Shown piece after piece: positions 28,050-36,617 of a stretch of 54,491 bases of DNA. Origin of the DNA: Candidatus Rifleibacteriota bacterium (GTDB taxonomy: Bacteria; Muiribacteriota; Ozemobacteria; Ozemobacterales; Ozemobacteraceae). The stretch is from positions 1 to 54,491 of the forward strand of contig JAAYNI010000008.1 of the NCBI GenBank assembly GCA_012520995.1. The letters are read 5' to 3'. Position numbers and translations under genes: made by a program. The notes beneath the pieces are model-generated. The model was not told where the DNA came from. It saw only the letters and a program-made list of their open reading frames with translations, and did not search any database. Position 1 is the first letter of the stretch. Every line of letters begins with the position of its first letter.

Positions 28050-28604
28050 ATGTCTAAAATAGGTAATAAGCCAATAAAGTTGCCCAAAGGCGTTGAAATA
28101 AAAATAGATGGCAACACAATTTCCGTAAAAGGCAAGAACGGCACTTTGCAGAAATCATTCCCTCCGGGAATTGATGTCGTTATAGAAGACGGCGAAGTAA
28201 AATGTGCCCTTGCTAAAACCGAAGGCCAAATTCCCAAGTCGCAAAGAGCTCTTCACGGTCTTGTAAGATCACTCGTCAACAATATGATTGTTGGCGTTAC
28301 AGAAGGCTTTTCAAAGTCGCTTGAACTCATTGGTGTCGGTTATAAGGTAGCATCCAAAGCTAAAGACCAGATTACCCTGTCGGTCGGTTATTCGCACACT
28401 GTTGATTACACTTCTCTTCCTGGTGTGGAAATGAAGGTCGAAGGCAACAAGATTATAGTCAGCGGCATCGACAAAGAACACGTCGGTCAGTCAGCTGCCG
28501 AGATCAGAGCAGTCAGACCTCCGAAACACTATAAAGACGGCGCCGGTATCAGATACGTAGGCGAAAATGTCAGAATCAAAGTTGGCAAGAAACTTGCAGC
28601 TTGA
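28050..28604 (+). CDS. rplF: 50S ribosomal protein L6
   Basis: The 184-residue protein reads SKIGNKPIKLPKGVEIKIDGN, then LELIGVGYKVASKAKDQITLSVGYSH, then the C-terminal RPPKHYKDGAGIRYVGE. L6 lies near the factor-binding site. ATG 28050 is preferred over the TTG at 28035 because GGGAG lies between them at a suitable distance and the conserved N-terminus begins there. Confidence 0.97.
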   Translation: MSKIGNKPIKLPKGVEIKIDGNTISVKGKNGTLQKSFPPGIDVVIEDGEVKCALAKTEGQIPKSQRALHGLVRSLVNNMIVGVTEGFSKSLELIGVGYKVASKAKDQITLSVGYSHTVDYTSLPGVEMKVEGNKIIVSGIDKEHVGQSAAEIRAVRPPKHYKDGAGIRYVGENVRIKVGKKLAA

Positions 28605-28626
28605 CGTTAGGAGAAAGGTGTAAAAT

Positions 28627-28986
28627 ATGAAACGCGATAGAAATGAATTGCGCCGCAAAAGACATGTGCGCAGCAGATTTTATTTGTCCGGAACAGCTGA
28701 AAGACCTCGTCTTGCCGTTTTCAGAAGCAATAAGCATATATATGCTCAGATCATTGACGATGAAACTGGCAATACATTGACCATGGCAAGCTCTGACGAC
28801 AAGGATCTCAGAGGAAGCGTCAACGGCGGCAATAAAGAAGGCGCCAAGGCAGTCGGCAAGAGGCTGGCTGAAAAGGCGGCTGAAAAAGGTATCACATCTG
28901 TAGTTTTCGATAAAGCTGGATATAAATATCACGGCCGCATCAAAGAACTGGCAGACGGTGCCAGAGAAGCCGGCTTGAATTTCTAG
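28627..28986 (+). CDS. rplR: 50S ribosomal protein L18
   Basis: The 119-residue protein has [37 protein letters not shown] and ends [29 protein letters not shown]18 binds 5S rRNA together with L5. AGGAGA lies upstream of the ATG. Normal length. Confidence 0.97.
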   Translation: MKRDRNELRRKRHVRSRFYLSGTAERPRLAVFRSNKHIYAQIIDDETGNTLTMASSDDKDLRGSVNGGNKEGAKAVGKRLAEKAAEKGITSVVFDKAGYKYHGRIKELADGAREAGLNF

Positions 28987-28996
28987 GAGATATCAA

Positions 28997-29566
28997 ATGA
29001 CTATACAGCAAGGCAATAAGAATACCACCAACCGTTTTCGCCGCGACAGTCGCAACAGAAGAGATCAGCAGCCTGAAAACGAATATTTGGAAAAAATAAT
29101 TTATGTTAACCGTGTCAGCAAAACGGTTAAAGGCGGACGCCACTTTGGTTTTTCAGTGCTTGTTTGCGTTGGAGACGAAAATGGCAGCGTCGGCATAGCT
29201 CTTGGCAAAGCCAAAGCTGTCCCTGATGCAGTAAGAAAAGGCTTTGAAAGAGCCCGCAAAGATATGGTCAAAGTTGACCTTTACAAAGACACTGTTCCTC
29301 ACCCATATATCGGCAGATTTGGTTCAGCTGAAGTTGTAATCAGACCTGCTGCGCCTGGAACAGGTGTTATCGCAGGCGGAGCTTCCAGAGCTATTTTCCA
29401 GGCTCTTGGAGTTAAAGACGTTCTAGTAAAACGTATCGGCTCCAAGAACCCTGTGAACATTGCTAAAGCCACTATGAACGCTCTCAAAGCAATGCGCAGC
29501 GTAGGCACTGTTGCCAAACATCGCAACTTGGCTCCTGTTCAAGTGGTTACAGGCAAGGGAGAATAA
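28997..29566 (+). CDS. rpsE: 30S ribosomal protein S5
   Basis: The 189-residue protein contains the double-stranded RNA-binding-like N domain (EKIIYVNRVSKTVKGGRHFGFSVLV) and the C domain with GTGVIAGGASRAIFQALGVKDV. S5 is part of the mRNA entry channel and affects decoding fidelity. The N-terminus has about 25 extra charged residues. AGGAG precedes the ATG. Confidence 0.97.
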   Translation: MTIQQGNKNTTNRFRRDSRNRRDQQPENEYLEKIIYVNRVSKTVKGGRHFGFSVLVCVGDENGSVGIALGKAKAVPDAVRKGFERARKDMVKVDLYKDTVPHPYIGRFGSAEVVIRPAAPGTGVIAGGASRAIFQALGVKDVLVKRIGSKNPVNIAKATMNALKAMRSVGTVAKHRNLAPVQVVTGKGE

Positions 29567-29568
29567 TT

Positions 29569-29751
29569 ATGTCAGAACCTAAAAAAATTCGCATTAAACT
29601 TGTAAGAAGCAAAATCGGAGCTACCGTCAGGCAAAAACGAACTTTGGAAGCTCTTGGTCTAAGAAAGCTTCAGCAAGAAGTGGAGCACGTTGCTACGCCG
29701 CAGATACTTGGCATGGTAAACAAGATGCAGCGTTGGCTTGAAGTAAATTAA
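29569..29751 (+). CDS. rpmD: 50S ribosomal protein L30
   Basis: The 60-residue protein with IRIKLVRSKIGATVRQKRTLEALGLRK is a standard short bacterial L30. It starts two bases after the rpsE stop, with AGGGAG inside the end of rpsE. Its presence is informative for placement because some phyla lack L30. Confidence 0.95.
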   Translation: MSEPKKIRIKLVRSKIGATVRQKRTLEALGLRKLQQEVEHVATPQILGMVNKMQRWLEVN

Positions 29752-29763
29752 GGAGTCATAGCA

Positions 29764-30219
29764 ATGGCAATGATGAATCTAAGCAATTTAAGAAAAGCTC
29801 CTGGTTCTACTAAGCGTAAAAGAAGAGTAGGGCGAGGCAGCGGTTCTGGGATGGGCAATCAATCAGGCAAAGGCGCCAAAGGACAGCTCTCCAGAAGCGG
29901 CAGAACACATCCTTATGCAGGCTTTGAAGGCGGTCAGATGCGTCTTGCAAGGCTTCTTCCCAAACGCGGTTTCACTCCTCCTAATAGAGTTGAATACCAA
30001 GTTGTGAACCTTGAAGCTTTGAATAGCATTTTTGAAGCCGATGCAGTAGTTGATCTTGAAAAACTTGCTCAAGCAGGTTTGATAAAAACAACTGCCGGAT
30101 TGGTGAAAATTTTGGCTACTGGCGAAATGGAAAAACCCATGACCGTGAAGGCTCACAAATTTTCCGCAGCGGCGAAACAAGAAATTGAACGTGCCGGTGG
30201 AAAGGCAGAGGTGATTTAA
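29764..30219 (+). CDS. rplO: 50S ribosomal protein L15
   Basis: The 151-residue protein has the N-terminal NLRKAPGSTKRKRRVGRGSGSGMG and the FEGGQMRLARLLPKRGF motif. L15 is a late assembly protein deep in the 50S subunit. AAGGAG precedes ATG 29764; ATGs two and three codons later are equally possible. The secY TTG follows immediately after its stop. Confidence 0.96.
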   Translation: MAMMNLSNLRKAPGSTKRKRRVGRGSGSGMGNQSGKGAKGQLSRSGRTHPYAGFEGGQMRLARLLPKRGFTPPNRVEYQVVNLEALNSIFEADAVVDLEKLAQAGLIKTTAGLVKILATGEMEKPMTVKAHKFSAAAKQEIERAGGKAEVI

Positions 30220-30220
30220 A

Positions 30221-31531
30221 TTGTTCAAGAGCCTGTCTAATGCTTTCAAGATACCTGAACTGAGAAAAAGAATTCTCTTCACTTTAGGCATGTTGATAGT
30301 CTTCAGGATGGGAATCTTTATTCCGACTCCGGGAGTGAATGTAACAAATTTACAGGCGCTCTTCGGACAAGGAGATTCACCTCTTATTGACTTCTTCAAC
30401 CTGTTTTCGGGCGGAGCTTTGACCAGGTTCTCCATATTCGCGCTTGGTATCGCCCCCTACATCAACTCATCGATTATTATGCAGTTGCTTGTGTACGTTA
30501 TTCCTTATTTGCAGCATCTTGCTAAAGAGAGCGGCGAAGAAGGAAGAAAGAAAATTAATCAGTATACAAGATACGGAACTATAATAATTGCAATTCTGCA
30601 GGCTTTCGGTATAACCTTTATGCTTGAAAGATATAATGTTGTTCACAATCCTGGATGGGGTTTCAAGCTTATGGCTGTGACAACACTGACTGCAGGTACC
30701 GCCTTTGTTATGTGGCTCGGTGAGAAAATGACTGAGAAGGGCATAGGAAATGGCGTATCTATGATAATTACGACTGGTATAGTAGCTGGCTTTTTGCCGG
30801 GTCTGATTCAGCATATGAAAATCCTGCATGGTGACTTGTCAGCTCCAGTAGTTATCAAAAACCTAGTTCTTCTTGCTCTCATGATTATGACAGTTATGCT
30901 CGTGGTCTGGGTTCAGGAAGCAGTCAGAAAGATACCTGTTCAGTATGCAAAGAGAGTTGTCGGAAGACGTGTTTACGGTGGGCAAAACACTTTCATTCCT
31001 TTGAAAGTAAATCAGGCGGGTGTTATTCCCGTTATTTTTGCAAGCTCTATTCTCATGTTTCCGACTATGATATTCAAATGGATCTCAGGCATGGATTATG
31101 CTTGGGTTAACGGCAAGGCAGCTCGCTGGTTCTTGACCCTTTTTGAATATAACTCGCCTTCTTACTATATAACTTACAGTGTTCTGATTTTCCTCTTTAC
31201 CTTCTTCTATACAGCAATTACTTTTGATGTCAGAGAATTAGCAGACAATCTTAAAAAGTATGGCGGCTTTATTCCCGGTATCAGAGCAGGTCAGAAAACT
31301 GTAGACTTTCTAGAGAAGACTTTGACAAAGGTAACTACTGCGGGCGCTATCTTCTTGATAGTAATATCTCTGATTCCGAACTTCCTTATGACAGCGTTTG
31401 GTCTGAATTTCTATTTCGGCGGCACAGCATTGTTGATCGTAGTTGGAGTTATTTTGGAAACCTTTAACCAGCTTGAGTCTCATCTCGTGACGAGACACTA
31501 TGAAGGTTTCATGAAGAAAAAAAAGGCATGA
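30221..31531 (+). CDS. secY: Protein translocase subunit SecY
   Basis: The 436-residue protein is predicted to have ten membrane helices. The plug-region FNLFSGGALTRFSIFALGIAPYI and the cytosolic loop PVQYAKRVVGRRVYGGQNTFIPLKVNQAGVIP are typical of SecY. It forms the protein-conducting channel with SecE and SecG. It begins with TTG directly after the rplO stop, preceded by AGAGGTG. adk follows 8 nt downstream. Confidence 0.97.
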   Translation: MFKSLSNAFKIPELRKRILFTLGMLIVFRMGIFIPTPGVNVTNLQALFGQGDSPLIDFFNLFSGGALTRFSIFALGIAPYINSSIIMQLLVYVIPYLQHLAKESGEEGRKKINQYTRYGTIIIAILQAFGITFMLERYNVVHNPGWGFKLMAVTTLTAGTAFVMWLGEKMTEKGIGNGVSMIITTGIVAGFLPGLIQHMKILHGDLSAPVVIKNLVLLALMIMTVMLVVWVQEAVRKIPVQYAKRVVGRRVYGGQNTFIPLKVNQAGVIPVIFASSILMFPTMIFKWISGMDYAWVNGKAARWFLTLFEYNSPSYYITYSVLIFLFTFFYTAITFDVRELADNLKKYGGFIPGIRAGQKTVDFLEKTLTKVTTAGAIFLIVISLIPNFLMTAFGLNFYFGGTALLIVVGVILETFNQLESHLVTRHYEGFMKKKKA

Positions 31532-31539
31532 GATAAATC

Positions 31540-32208
31540 ATGCGTCGCTCACTGAACCTTATATTCCTAGGCCCTCCAGGTGCCGGCAAAGGCACCTATG
31601 CGGCCAGGATGGCGGAAAAACATTCTATACCGCAAATATCCACAGGCAGCCTGATGAGATCTGAGATCTCCTCAGGCTCTTCTATTGGAGTGGAGCTTAA
31701 TTCTTATATTTCTGAGGGAAAGCTGGTTCCTGACGATTTGACTGTTAAGATGCTGCTCAAGCGCTTAGAATGTGATGATTGTAAAAAAGGCTATATTTTA
31801 GACGGTTTTCCCCGAACTCTTGGACAGGCGGAAACTTTTGAAGAAAAGCTGAAAGAATCGGGAAATCCTTTATCAGCTGTTGTAGTAATAGAAGTGGATG
31901 ATCAGGTTCTTATAAACAGGCTTGCTGACAGACGTGTCTGCAGCGGTTGTGGAGCCACTTTTCATCTTAAGAATTTGCCCCCTAAAGTTGAGGGCAAGTG
32001 CGATCTGTGTACCGCTCCCCTGACCAAGAGAAAAGATGATTCCCCTGAAGTTATCAAAGAGCGTCTCAAAGTTTATCATGACTTAACTGAACCTTTGATT
32101 GATTTCTATAAAAAACGAGGAAAAGTTTTATTTTTTGACGGAGACGGTAAAATTGACGTGATTTATAATGAAATTTGTGCTATAATAGATCGCCTAATGT
32201 CGGTCTGA
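31540..32208 (+). CDS. adk: Adenylate kinase with zinc-type lid
   Basis: The 222-residue long-form enzyme has the P-loop GPPGAGKGT at 11-19, DGFPRT, and a lid carrying CSGC and CDLC (C-x2-C-x16-C-x2-C), a structural zinc site common in Gram-positive and many other phyla. It interconverts ATP+AMP with 2 ADP. Its place after secY is conserved in many bacteria. map, which often follows, is absent. The last 60 nt contain the infA promoter. Confidence 0.97.
   Translation: MRRSLNLIFLGPPGAGKGTYAARMAEKHSIPQISTGSLMRSEISSGSSIGVELNSYISEGKLVPDDLTVKMLLKRLECDDCKKGYILDGFPRTLGQAETFEEKLKESGNPLSAVVVIEVDDQVLINRLADRRVCSGCGATFHLKNLPPKVEGKCDLCTAPLTKRKDDSPEVIKERLKVYHDLTEPLIDFYKKRGKVLFFDGDGKIDVIYNEICAIIDRLMSV
32178..32186 (+). 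promoter_or_regulatory. Extended -10 promoter for infA-rplQ
   Basis: A TGCTATAAT extended -10 box (TG at 32178-32179, TATAAT at 32181-32186) lies inside the 3' end of adk. A TTGACG at 32153-32158 is 22 nt upstream, too far for a standard -35, so the extended -10 probably carries the activity. It would give an independent transcript of infA through rplQ. Confidence 0.5.
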
Positions 32209-32338
32209 GTACATATCGCGGCAATTTACAAGGGTCGGCAAGACGATGACAACGGATTTGACGGTGTACCGTCATAATTCCTAAAGACAAACAGAAGTTA
32301 ACCCGCCGGACGGGTTGTAAGAAAGGGTAATTCAAAGA
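32209..32338 (+). promoter_or_regulatory. Structured leader of infA
   Basis: The 130-nt leader has two compact hairpins: GACGG-TGTA-CCGTC at 32260-32273 and AACCCG-CCGGA-CGGGTT at 32300-32316. Neither is followed by a T-run, so they are not intrinsic terminators. They could be a ribosomal-protein binding site for autoregulation. Confidence 0.4.
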
Positions 32339-32557
32339 ATGAGTAAAAGCGACGCGATACAAATGAACGGTACAGTATCTGAAGCGTTGCCCAACGCCTG
32401 TTTTAAGGTTCAACTTGAAAACGGACTTGAAATACTCGCTCACATTTCCGGAAAAATGCGCATTCATTACATTCGCATACTGCCGGGTGATAAGGTCACA
32501 GTAGAATTGACACCCTATGATTTGACCCGTGGGCGAATAGTTTATCGCTTCAAATGA
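32339..32557 (+). CDS. infA: Translation initiation factor IF-1
   Basis: The 72-residue OB-fold protein has the IF-1 signature ([41 protein letters not shown]-like strands, then RGRIVYRF). IF-1 blocks the A site during initiation. AAAGGG lies about 11 nt before the ATG, after a hairpin-rich leader. It heads the infA-rpmJ-rpsM-rpsK-rpsD-rpoA-rplQ group. Confidence 0.97.
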   Translation: MSKSDAIQMNGTVSEALPNACFKVQLENGLEILAHISGKMRIHYIRILPGDKVTVELTPYDLTRGRIVYRFK

Positions 32558-32595
32558 CTTGTTTAACAGAATTGTAATCCGGTAGGAGGTATGAG

Positions 32596-32712
32596 ATGCG
32601 AGTTCGAGCATCAGTCAAGAAAATTTGTGAAAAATGTAAAATCATCAAACGTCGCGGTGTGATCAGGGTTATTTGCAACGACAACCCCAAACACAAACAG
32701 CGACAGGGCTAA
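32596..32712 (+). CDS. rpmJ: 50S ribosomal protein L36
   Basis: The 38-residue protein starts [15 protein letters not shown] and ends KHKQRQG, with the zinc ligands C-x2-C-x12-C-x4-H all present. L36 is the smallest 50S protein. TAGGAGG lies just upstream; an ATG at 32591 is out of frame. It sits between infA and rpsM as in most bacteria. Confidence 0.96.
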   Translation: MRVRASVKKICEKCKIIKRRGVIRVICNDNPKHKQRQG

Positions 32713-32727
32713 TTAGGAGGAAGAAGC

Positions 32728-33084
32728 ATGGCACGTATATCAGGTGTCGACCTGCCCAGAGACAAAAGGATAGAAGCGGCTCTTCCGTACATCTACGGAA
32801 TAGGTCTTACAACATCCAAAGAGATTCTTGCTAAGACAGCTATAAATCCTGACACTAGAGTTAAAGACCTTACTGAAGACGAAATAACCGCTATCAAGAA
32901 AGTTCTCGAAGATTATAGAGTAGAGGGCGACTTGAGACGCGAAGTTTCCATGAATATCAAACGTTTGATGGAAATTGGCTGCTACCGCGGTTTGAGACAC
33001 AGAAAAGGACTACCTGTGCGCGGTCAGAGAACTAAAACTAACGCAAGGACCAGAAAAGGTCCCAGAAAATCCATCAAAAAATAA
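32728..33084 (+). CDS. rpsM: 30S ribosomal protein S13
   Basis: The 118-residue protein begins [25 protein letters not shown] and contains [43 protein letters not shown]13 contacts tRNA and bridges to the 50S subunit. It is complete, so the S13-like segment fused to L22 is an extra copy of the helix-two-turn-helix region, not a displaced piece. AGGAGG precedes the ATG. Confidence 0.97.
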   Translation: MARISGVDLPRDKRIEAALPYIYGIGLTTSKEILAKTAINPDTRVKDLTEDEITAIKKVLEDYRVEGDLRREVSMNIKRLMEIGCYRGLRHRKGLPVRGQRTKTNARTRKGPRKSIKK

Positions 33085-33120
33085 TTTTTTGGGGATGTAA
33101 ACTGATTTAAGGAGAATATA

Positions 33121-33522
33121 ATGGCAAAATCAGGAGCTAAGTCCAAAGTCAGAACCCGAAGACGCGAGAAGAAACTCGTAGCTAAGGGTCAGGCACACAT
33201 TCAATCAACTTTTAATAACGTAATAGTCACTATCACCGATATGAACGGCAATGTACTTTGCTGGTCTTCTTCCGGTTCGAACAATTTTAAAGGTTCGAGA
33301 AAATCCACTCCTTATGCTGCTCAGGTTTCTGCGGAAATCACAGCCAAGAGAGCATTGGATTTTGGTATGAAAGAAATTGACGTTTTTGTTTCAGGTCCTG
33401 GCATGAGCCGAGAATCTGCAATCAGAGCTATTCAAAATACCGGGATACAAGTAACCTCGATCACCGATGTTTCCGGAATTCCCCATAACGGCTGTCGCCC
33501 TCCAAAACGACGCCGAGTCTGA
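33121..33522 (+). CDS. rpsK: 30S ribosomal protein S11
   Basis: The 133-residue protein has the S11 core ([68 protein letters not shown]). S11 lines the E-site platform. AAGGAG precedes the ATG. Normal length. Confidence 0.97.
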   Translation: MAKSGAKSKVRTRRREKKLVAKGQAHIQSTFNNVIVTITDMNGNVLCWSSSGSNNFKGSRKSTPYAAQVSAEITAKRALDFGMKEIDVFVSGPGMSRESAIRAIQNTGIQVTSITDVSGIPHNGCRPPKRRRV

Positions 33523-33540
33523 TTAAAGGAGAGAAATAAC

Positions 33541-34173
33541 ATGGCTAGATATATTGGACCTGTATGCAGACTTTGCCGCCGCGAAGGCGAACAACTTTTT
33601 TTGAAAGGCGCCAGATGCTATTCTGAAAAATGCGCTTTTAAACGCAGATCTTTCCAGCCTGGACAGCATGGTTCCAGCAGAATGAGAAAGAAAGAAACCG
33701 GTTACGAAACTCAGCTTAGAGCTAAACAAAAGGTTAAAAGAACCTATGGAGTTCTCGAAAGCCAGTTCCGAAAATATTATGAAATCGCCAGCCGCAAAGG
33801 CGGTAACTCAGGCGTTAACTTGCTCCATCAGCTTGAAACCCGCTTGGATAACGTAGCCTACAGAATGGGCTTCGGTATTTCCAGAGCTCAGACCAGAATG
33901 TGGGTCACACAGGGACACTTCGAAGTTAATGGTCGCAAATGCAATATTCCGAGCTATCAGCTTAAACCTAACGATCAAGTCAAAGTTGCTGAAAACAGCA
34001 AACTGAGAACTGCCATCAAAGACAATCTTGAAATGAACTCTAACAGAGAAGTCAGCGACTGGCTATCAGTTGACGGAGATAAACTCTCAGGCACCTTCCT
34101 TGCTCTGCCTGAAAGAGAAAAACTCGATCCCACCATCCAGGAAAATCTTATAATTGAATTCTACTCTCGCTAA
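33541..34173 (+). CDS. rpsD: 30S ribosomal protein S4, zinc-type
   Basis: The 210-residue protein has an N-terminal zinc ribbon (CRLCRREGEQLFLKGARC...C) and the S4 RNA-binding domain (LETRLDNVAYRMGFGISRAQTRMWVTQGHFEVNGR). S4 nucleates 30S assembly and is a common autogenous repressor of the alpha operon. AAAGGAGAG precedes the ATG. Confidence 0.97.
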   Translation: MARYIGPVCRLCRREGEQLFLKGARCYSEKCAFKRRSFQPGQHGSSRMRKKETGYETQLRAKQKVKRTYGVLESQFRKYYEIASRKGGNSGVNLLHQLETRLDNVAYRMGFGISRAQTRMWVTQGHFEVNGRKCNIPSYQLKPNDQVKVAENSKLRTAIKDNLEMNSNREVSDWLSVDGDKLSGTFLALPEREKLDPTIQENLIIEFYSR

Positions 34174-34188
34174 TAGGAGGCAGCTTCT

Positions 34189-35220
34189 GTGATTGAAATT
34201 CATAAACCAAAATTACAGTTCAGAGAAGGAAACGACTCCAACCACGCAGTCTTCTCTCTAGAGCCTCTTGAAAAAGGCTATGGACAGACTCTGGGCAACG
34301 CATTCCGCAGAGTTCTGCTTTCCTCGCTTCCAGGAACAGCTGTTTCTGCCGTCAAAATTGACGGAGTTCTCCATGAGTTCTGCAGCATTCCTGGCATAGT
34401 AGAAGATGTCACTGCTATAGTTCTCAACCTCAAAAAGCTTGTGGTAAATCTCAGCAGCGATCAGCCTCTTACTCTCAGAATGGAAGTTAAAGGTCCAGCT
34501 GAAGTGACAGCGGCAGATATACCTGAACACCCCGATCTTCTCGTAATAGACAAAGATGTCCATATTGCCCAGATTACCGGCGACATTACATTTGGTATGG
34601 ATATCACATTTACACGCGGCAGAGGATATGTTCTGGCTGAAGAAAATAAAACAGTAGCAGATTCTCCGCTTGGCACTATATACGTCGACTCGCGCTATTC
34701 ACCTGTAGAAAGAGTATACTACAACGTAGAAGAAGACCGTGTCGGACAGGATATAAACTATGACAAGCTTACTTTGCAAGTCTGGACTGACGGCAGCATG
34801 CAGCCTGCCGAAGCAGTTGAATTGGCTTCAAAGTTCCTGCGAACTCATGTTGATCTCTTTGCCTCTGTAAGCGAAGAGATTATAAGAAATGATGATCAGT
34901 TGCCAACTCACAACGAAGAACTGATCATGGCGTCGGCAGTTAAACCTGAACCTCAGCCAAAAGGCTATCTTGATATTCAAATTAAAGATCTTGAATTCTC
35001 GGTCAGATCTCGCAACTGTCTCAAGAAATTCGGTATCAACACCTTGGAAGACTTGGTAGGCAAAACAGTTCAAGAACTCCTCGAAATCAAGAACTTCGGG
35101 AAAAAATCCCTTAAAGAAGTCAGAGACAAACTCAGTCAGTTTAACTTGACGCTCAAAGACGATGATGAAGCGGCAGCTAGCCTTGCTGCTCAAGGCGATG
35201 ATAATGAAGGAGCCGAATAA
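34189..35220 (+). CDS. rpoA: RNA polymerase alpha subunit
   Basis: The 343-residue protein has the assembly domain at about 1-235 (GYGQTLGNAFRRVLLSSLPGTAVSAVKI) and the C-terminal domain at about 265-325 (FGINTLEDLVGKTVQELLEIKNFGKKSL), joined by an acidic linker. It starts with GTG, with AGGAGG 9 nt upstream. It overlaps the rplQ start by one base (TAATG). Confidence 0.98.
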   Translation: MIEIHKPKLQFREGNDSNHAVFSLEPLEKGYGQTLGNAFRRVLLSSLPGTAVSAVKIDGVLHEFCSIPGIVEDVTAIVLNLKKLVVNLSSDQPLTLRMEVKGPAEVTAADIPEHPDLLVIDKDVHIAQITGDITFGMDITFTRGRGYVLAEENKTVADSPLGTIYVDSRYSPVERVYYNVEEDRVGQDINYDKLTLQVWTDGSMQPAEAVELASKFLRTHVDLFASVSEEIIRNDDQLPTHNEELIMASAVKPEPQPKGYLDIQIKDLEFSVRSRNCLKKFGINTLEDLVGKTVQELLEIKNFGKKSLKEVRDKLSQFNLTLKDDDEAAASLAAQGDDNEGAE

Positions 35221-35843
35221 TGAGACACCAAAAATCCCTGCGAAAGTTTGGCAGACAGTCTAACCAAAGAACAGCTTTGTTAAGATCTCTGACTACTTCG
35301 CTTGTAAAATATGAACAAATAGAAACATCTTTGTACAAAGCCAAAGACTTGAGCCGCGTAATCGAAAAGGCTGTCACTTTGGCCAAGAAATACAATGCCA
35401 TGACGGATTCTGATCCTCAGCGCTTGGCTGGTATGAAACGCATGAAGCTTGCCGAGATTGAAAGATACTTCCACAATCCTGCAGATCGTGAAATAGTCGG
35501 CAGAGACAATATCAAGAGATATCTTGAAAATGAATTGTCTGAAGAACAGGCTGAAGCTCTCAAAAAATTCATGAAAGAGCCTGATAAAAATCCGAAGCCT
35601 GACTTTGTTCTGGATTACATACCTGCTACAGCTTCCAGAACCATTAAGGTTCAAGATAAAGAAATCAAAAAAGAAAGAACCAACGCCGTAAGAATTCTCA
35701 GAGTCGAAGGCACTGTCAGAAAACTCGTGAACAAAATAGCTCCGAGATTTGCTGATGTTCCGGGCGGTTACACCCAGATCTTCCAGACCCGAAACAGACG
35801 CGGAGACAATGCTAAACTCGCAGTGATTCGCTTCACTAAATAA
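35220..35843 (+). CDS. rplQ: 50S ribosomal protein L17 with ~100-residue internal insertion
   Basis: This is 207 residues against about 120. Residues 1-60 match the L17 start (MRHQKSLRKFGRQSNQRTALLRSL). Residues about 164-205 match the end (LVNKIAPRFADVPGGYTQI, RRGDNAKLAVIRF). Residues about 61-163 are extra, charged and mostly helical by eye, with no recognised domain. L17 is near the tunnel exit. It is translationally coupled to rpoA. The ECF ATPase genes follow after 21 nt, so ribosomal and transporter genes are probably co-transcribed. Confidence 0.93.
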   Translation: MRHQKSLRKFGRQSNQRTALLRSLTTSLVKYEQIETSLYKAKDLSRVIEKAVTLAKKYNAMTDSDPQRLAGMKRMKLAEIERYFHNPADREIVGRDNIKRYLENELSEEQAEALKKFMKEPDKNPKPDFVLDYIPATASRTIKVQDKEIKKERTNAVRILRVEGTVRKLVNKIAPRFADVPGGYTQIFQTRNRRGDNAKLAVIRFTK

Positions 35844-35864
35844 TTGAAGGCGACGGGAAGTTAA

Positions 35865-36617
35865 GTGATTCACTTTGATAAAGTGACTTACTCTTATGAT
35901 GACAAAAAACAAGCCTCCTTTTCTATAAAGGAGGCTTCGTTTACTTGCTCGAAAGAAGGTGTCGTGGGTTTAATAGGCCCTAACGGCAGCGGCAAGACAA
36001 CCATCGCGAAACTGATTCTTGGGCTTCTTAGACCCAAAAGCGGTGTTATAACGATTGATAAGCGTTTTGATACTTATAGCGGAGATCTCTGGAAACAGGT
36101 AGCTTTTGTAATACAAAATCCGGATAATCAGATTTTCGGTTCCACCGTGGGCGAAGATATAGCAATGCCCCTTGAAAATCTGGGGGTTCCAAGGGCAGAA
36201 ATGACAAAAAGAGTCTCAGCAGCTGCTGATGCAGTCGGCTTACACTCTAGGCTTGAAGACCCTGTTCATACTCTCTCTGGAGGCGAAAAGCAACTTTTGG
36301 CTATAGCCTCTGCTATTGTGATGAAACCCTCCTGGATAGTTTTTGATGAGCCTACTTCATTTTTAGACCCTTGGGCGAGAGAAAACTTTTGGAAAGCTAT
36401 TTTAAAGGTTCAAGCAGAAAAAGGCATCGGTCTTTTGGTTATATCGCAACTATCAGAAGATTTTTTCTACTTTGATCACCTCCTGGCTTTTGACAATGGC
36501 GTTTTAGTTTTTGACGGCACGCCAGCGGGATTCAGAAAAAATTTAGATAAAATGCCTTGGTTTACCCCTCCGCAATCTTGGATTTTTGAAGATCTTATGG
36601 CGGGTGGCCCCCAATGA
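35865..36617 (+). CDS. ecfA1: ECF transporter ATPase A1
   Basis: The 250-residue ABC ATPase has Walker A GPNGSGKTT at 38-46, Q-loop QNPDNQIFGSTVGEDIA (characteristic of EcfA/CbiO), signature LSGGEKQL and Walker B WIVFDEPTS. It forms the EcfA1-EcfA2-EcfT energizing module that powers vitamin-specific S components. It begins with GTG and overlaps ecfA2 by four bases (ATGA). Placement after rplQ is the order known from Firmicutes. Confidence 0.93.
   Translation: MIHFDKVTYSYDDKKQASFSIKEASFTCSKEGVVGLIGPNGSGKTTIAKLILGLLRPKSGVITIDKRFDTYSGDLWKQVAFVIQNPDNQIFGSTVGEDIAMPLENLGVPRAEMTKRVSAAADAVGLHSRLEDPVHTLSGGEKQLLAIASAIVMKPSWIVFDEPTSFLDPWARENFWKAILKVQAEKGIGLLVISQLSEDFFYFDHLLAFDNGVLVFDGTPAGFRKNLDKMPWFTPPQSWIFEDLMAGGPQ

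Noticed and set aside
32209-32338. infA leader considered as a tRNA or known riboswitch
   Set aside because: No cloverleaf, no T-loop consensus and no recognised aptamer core.
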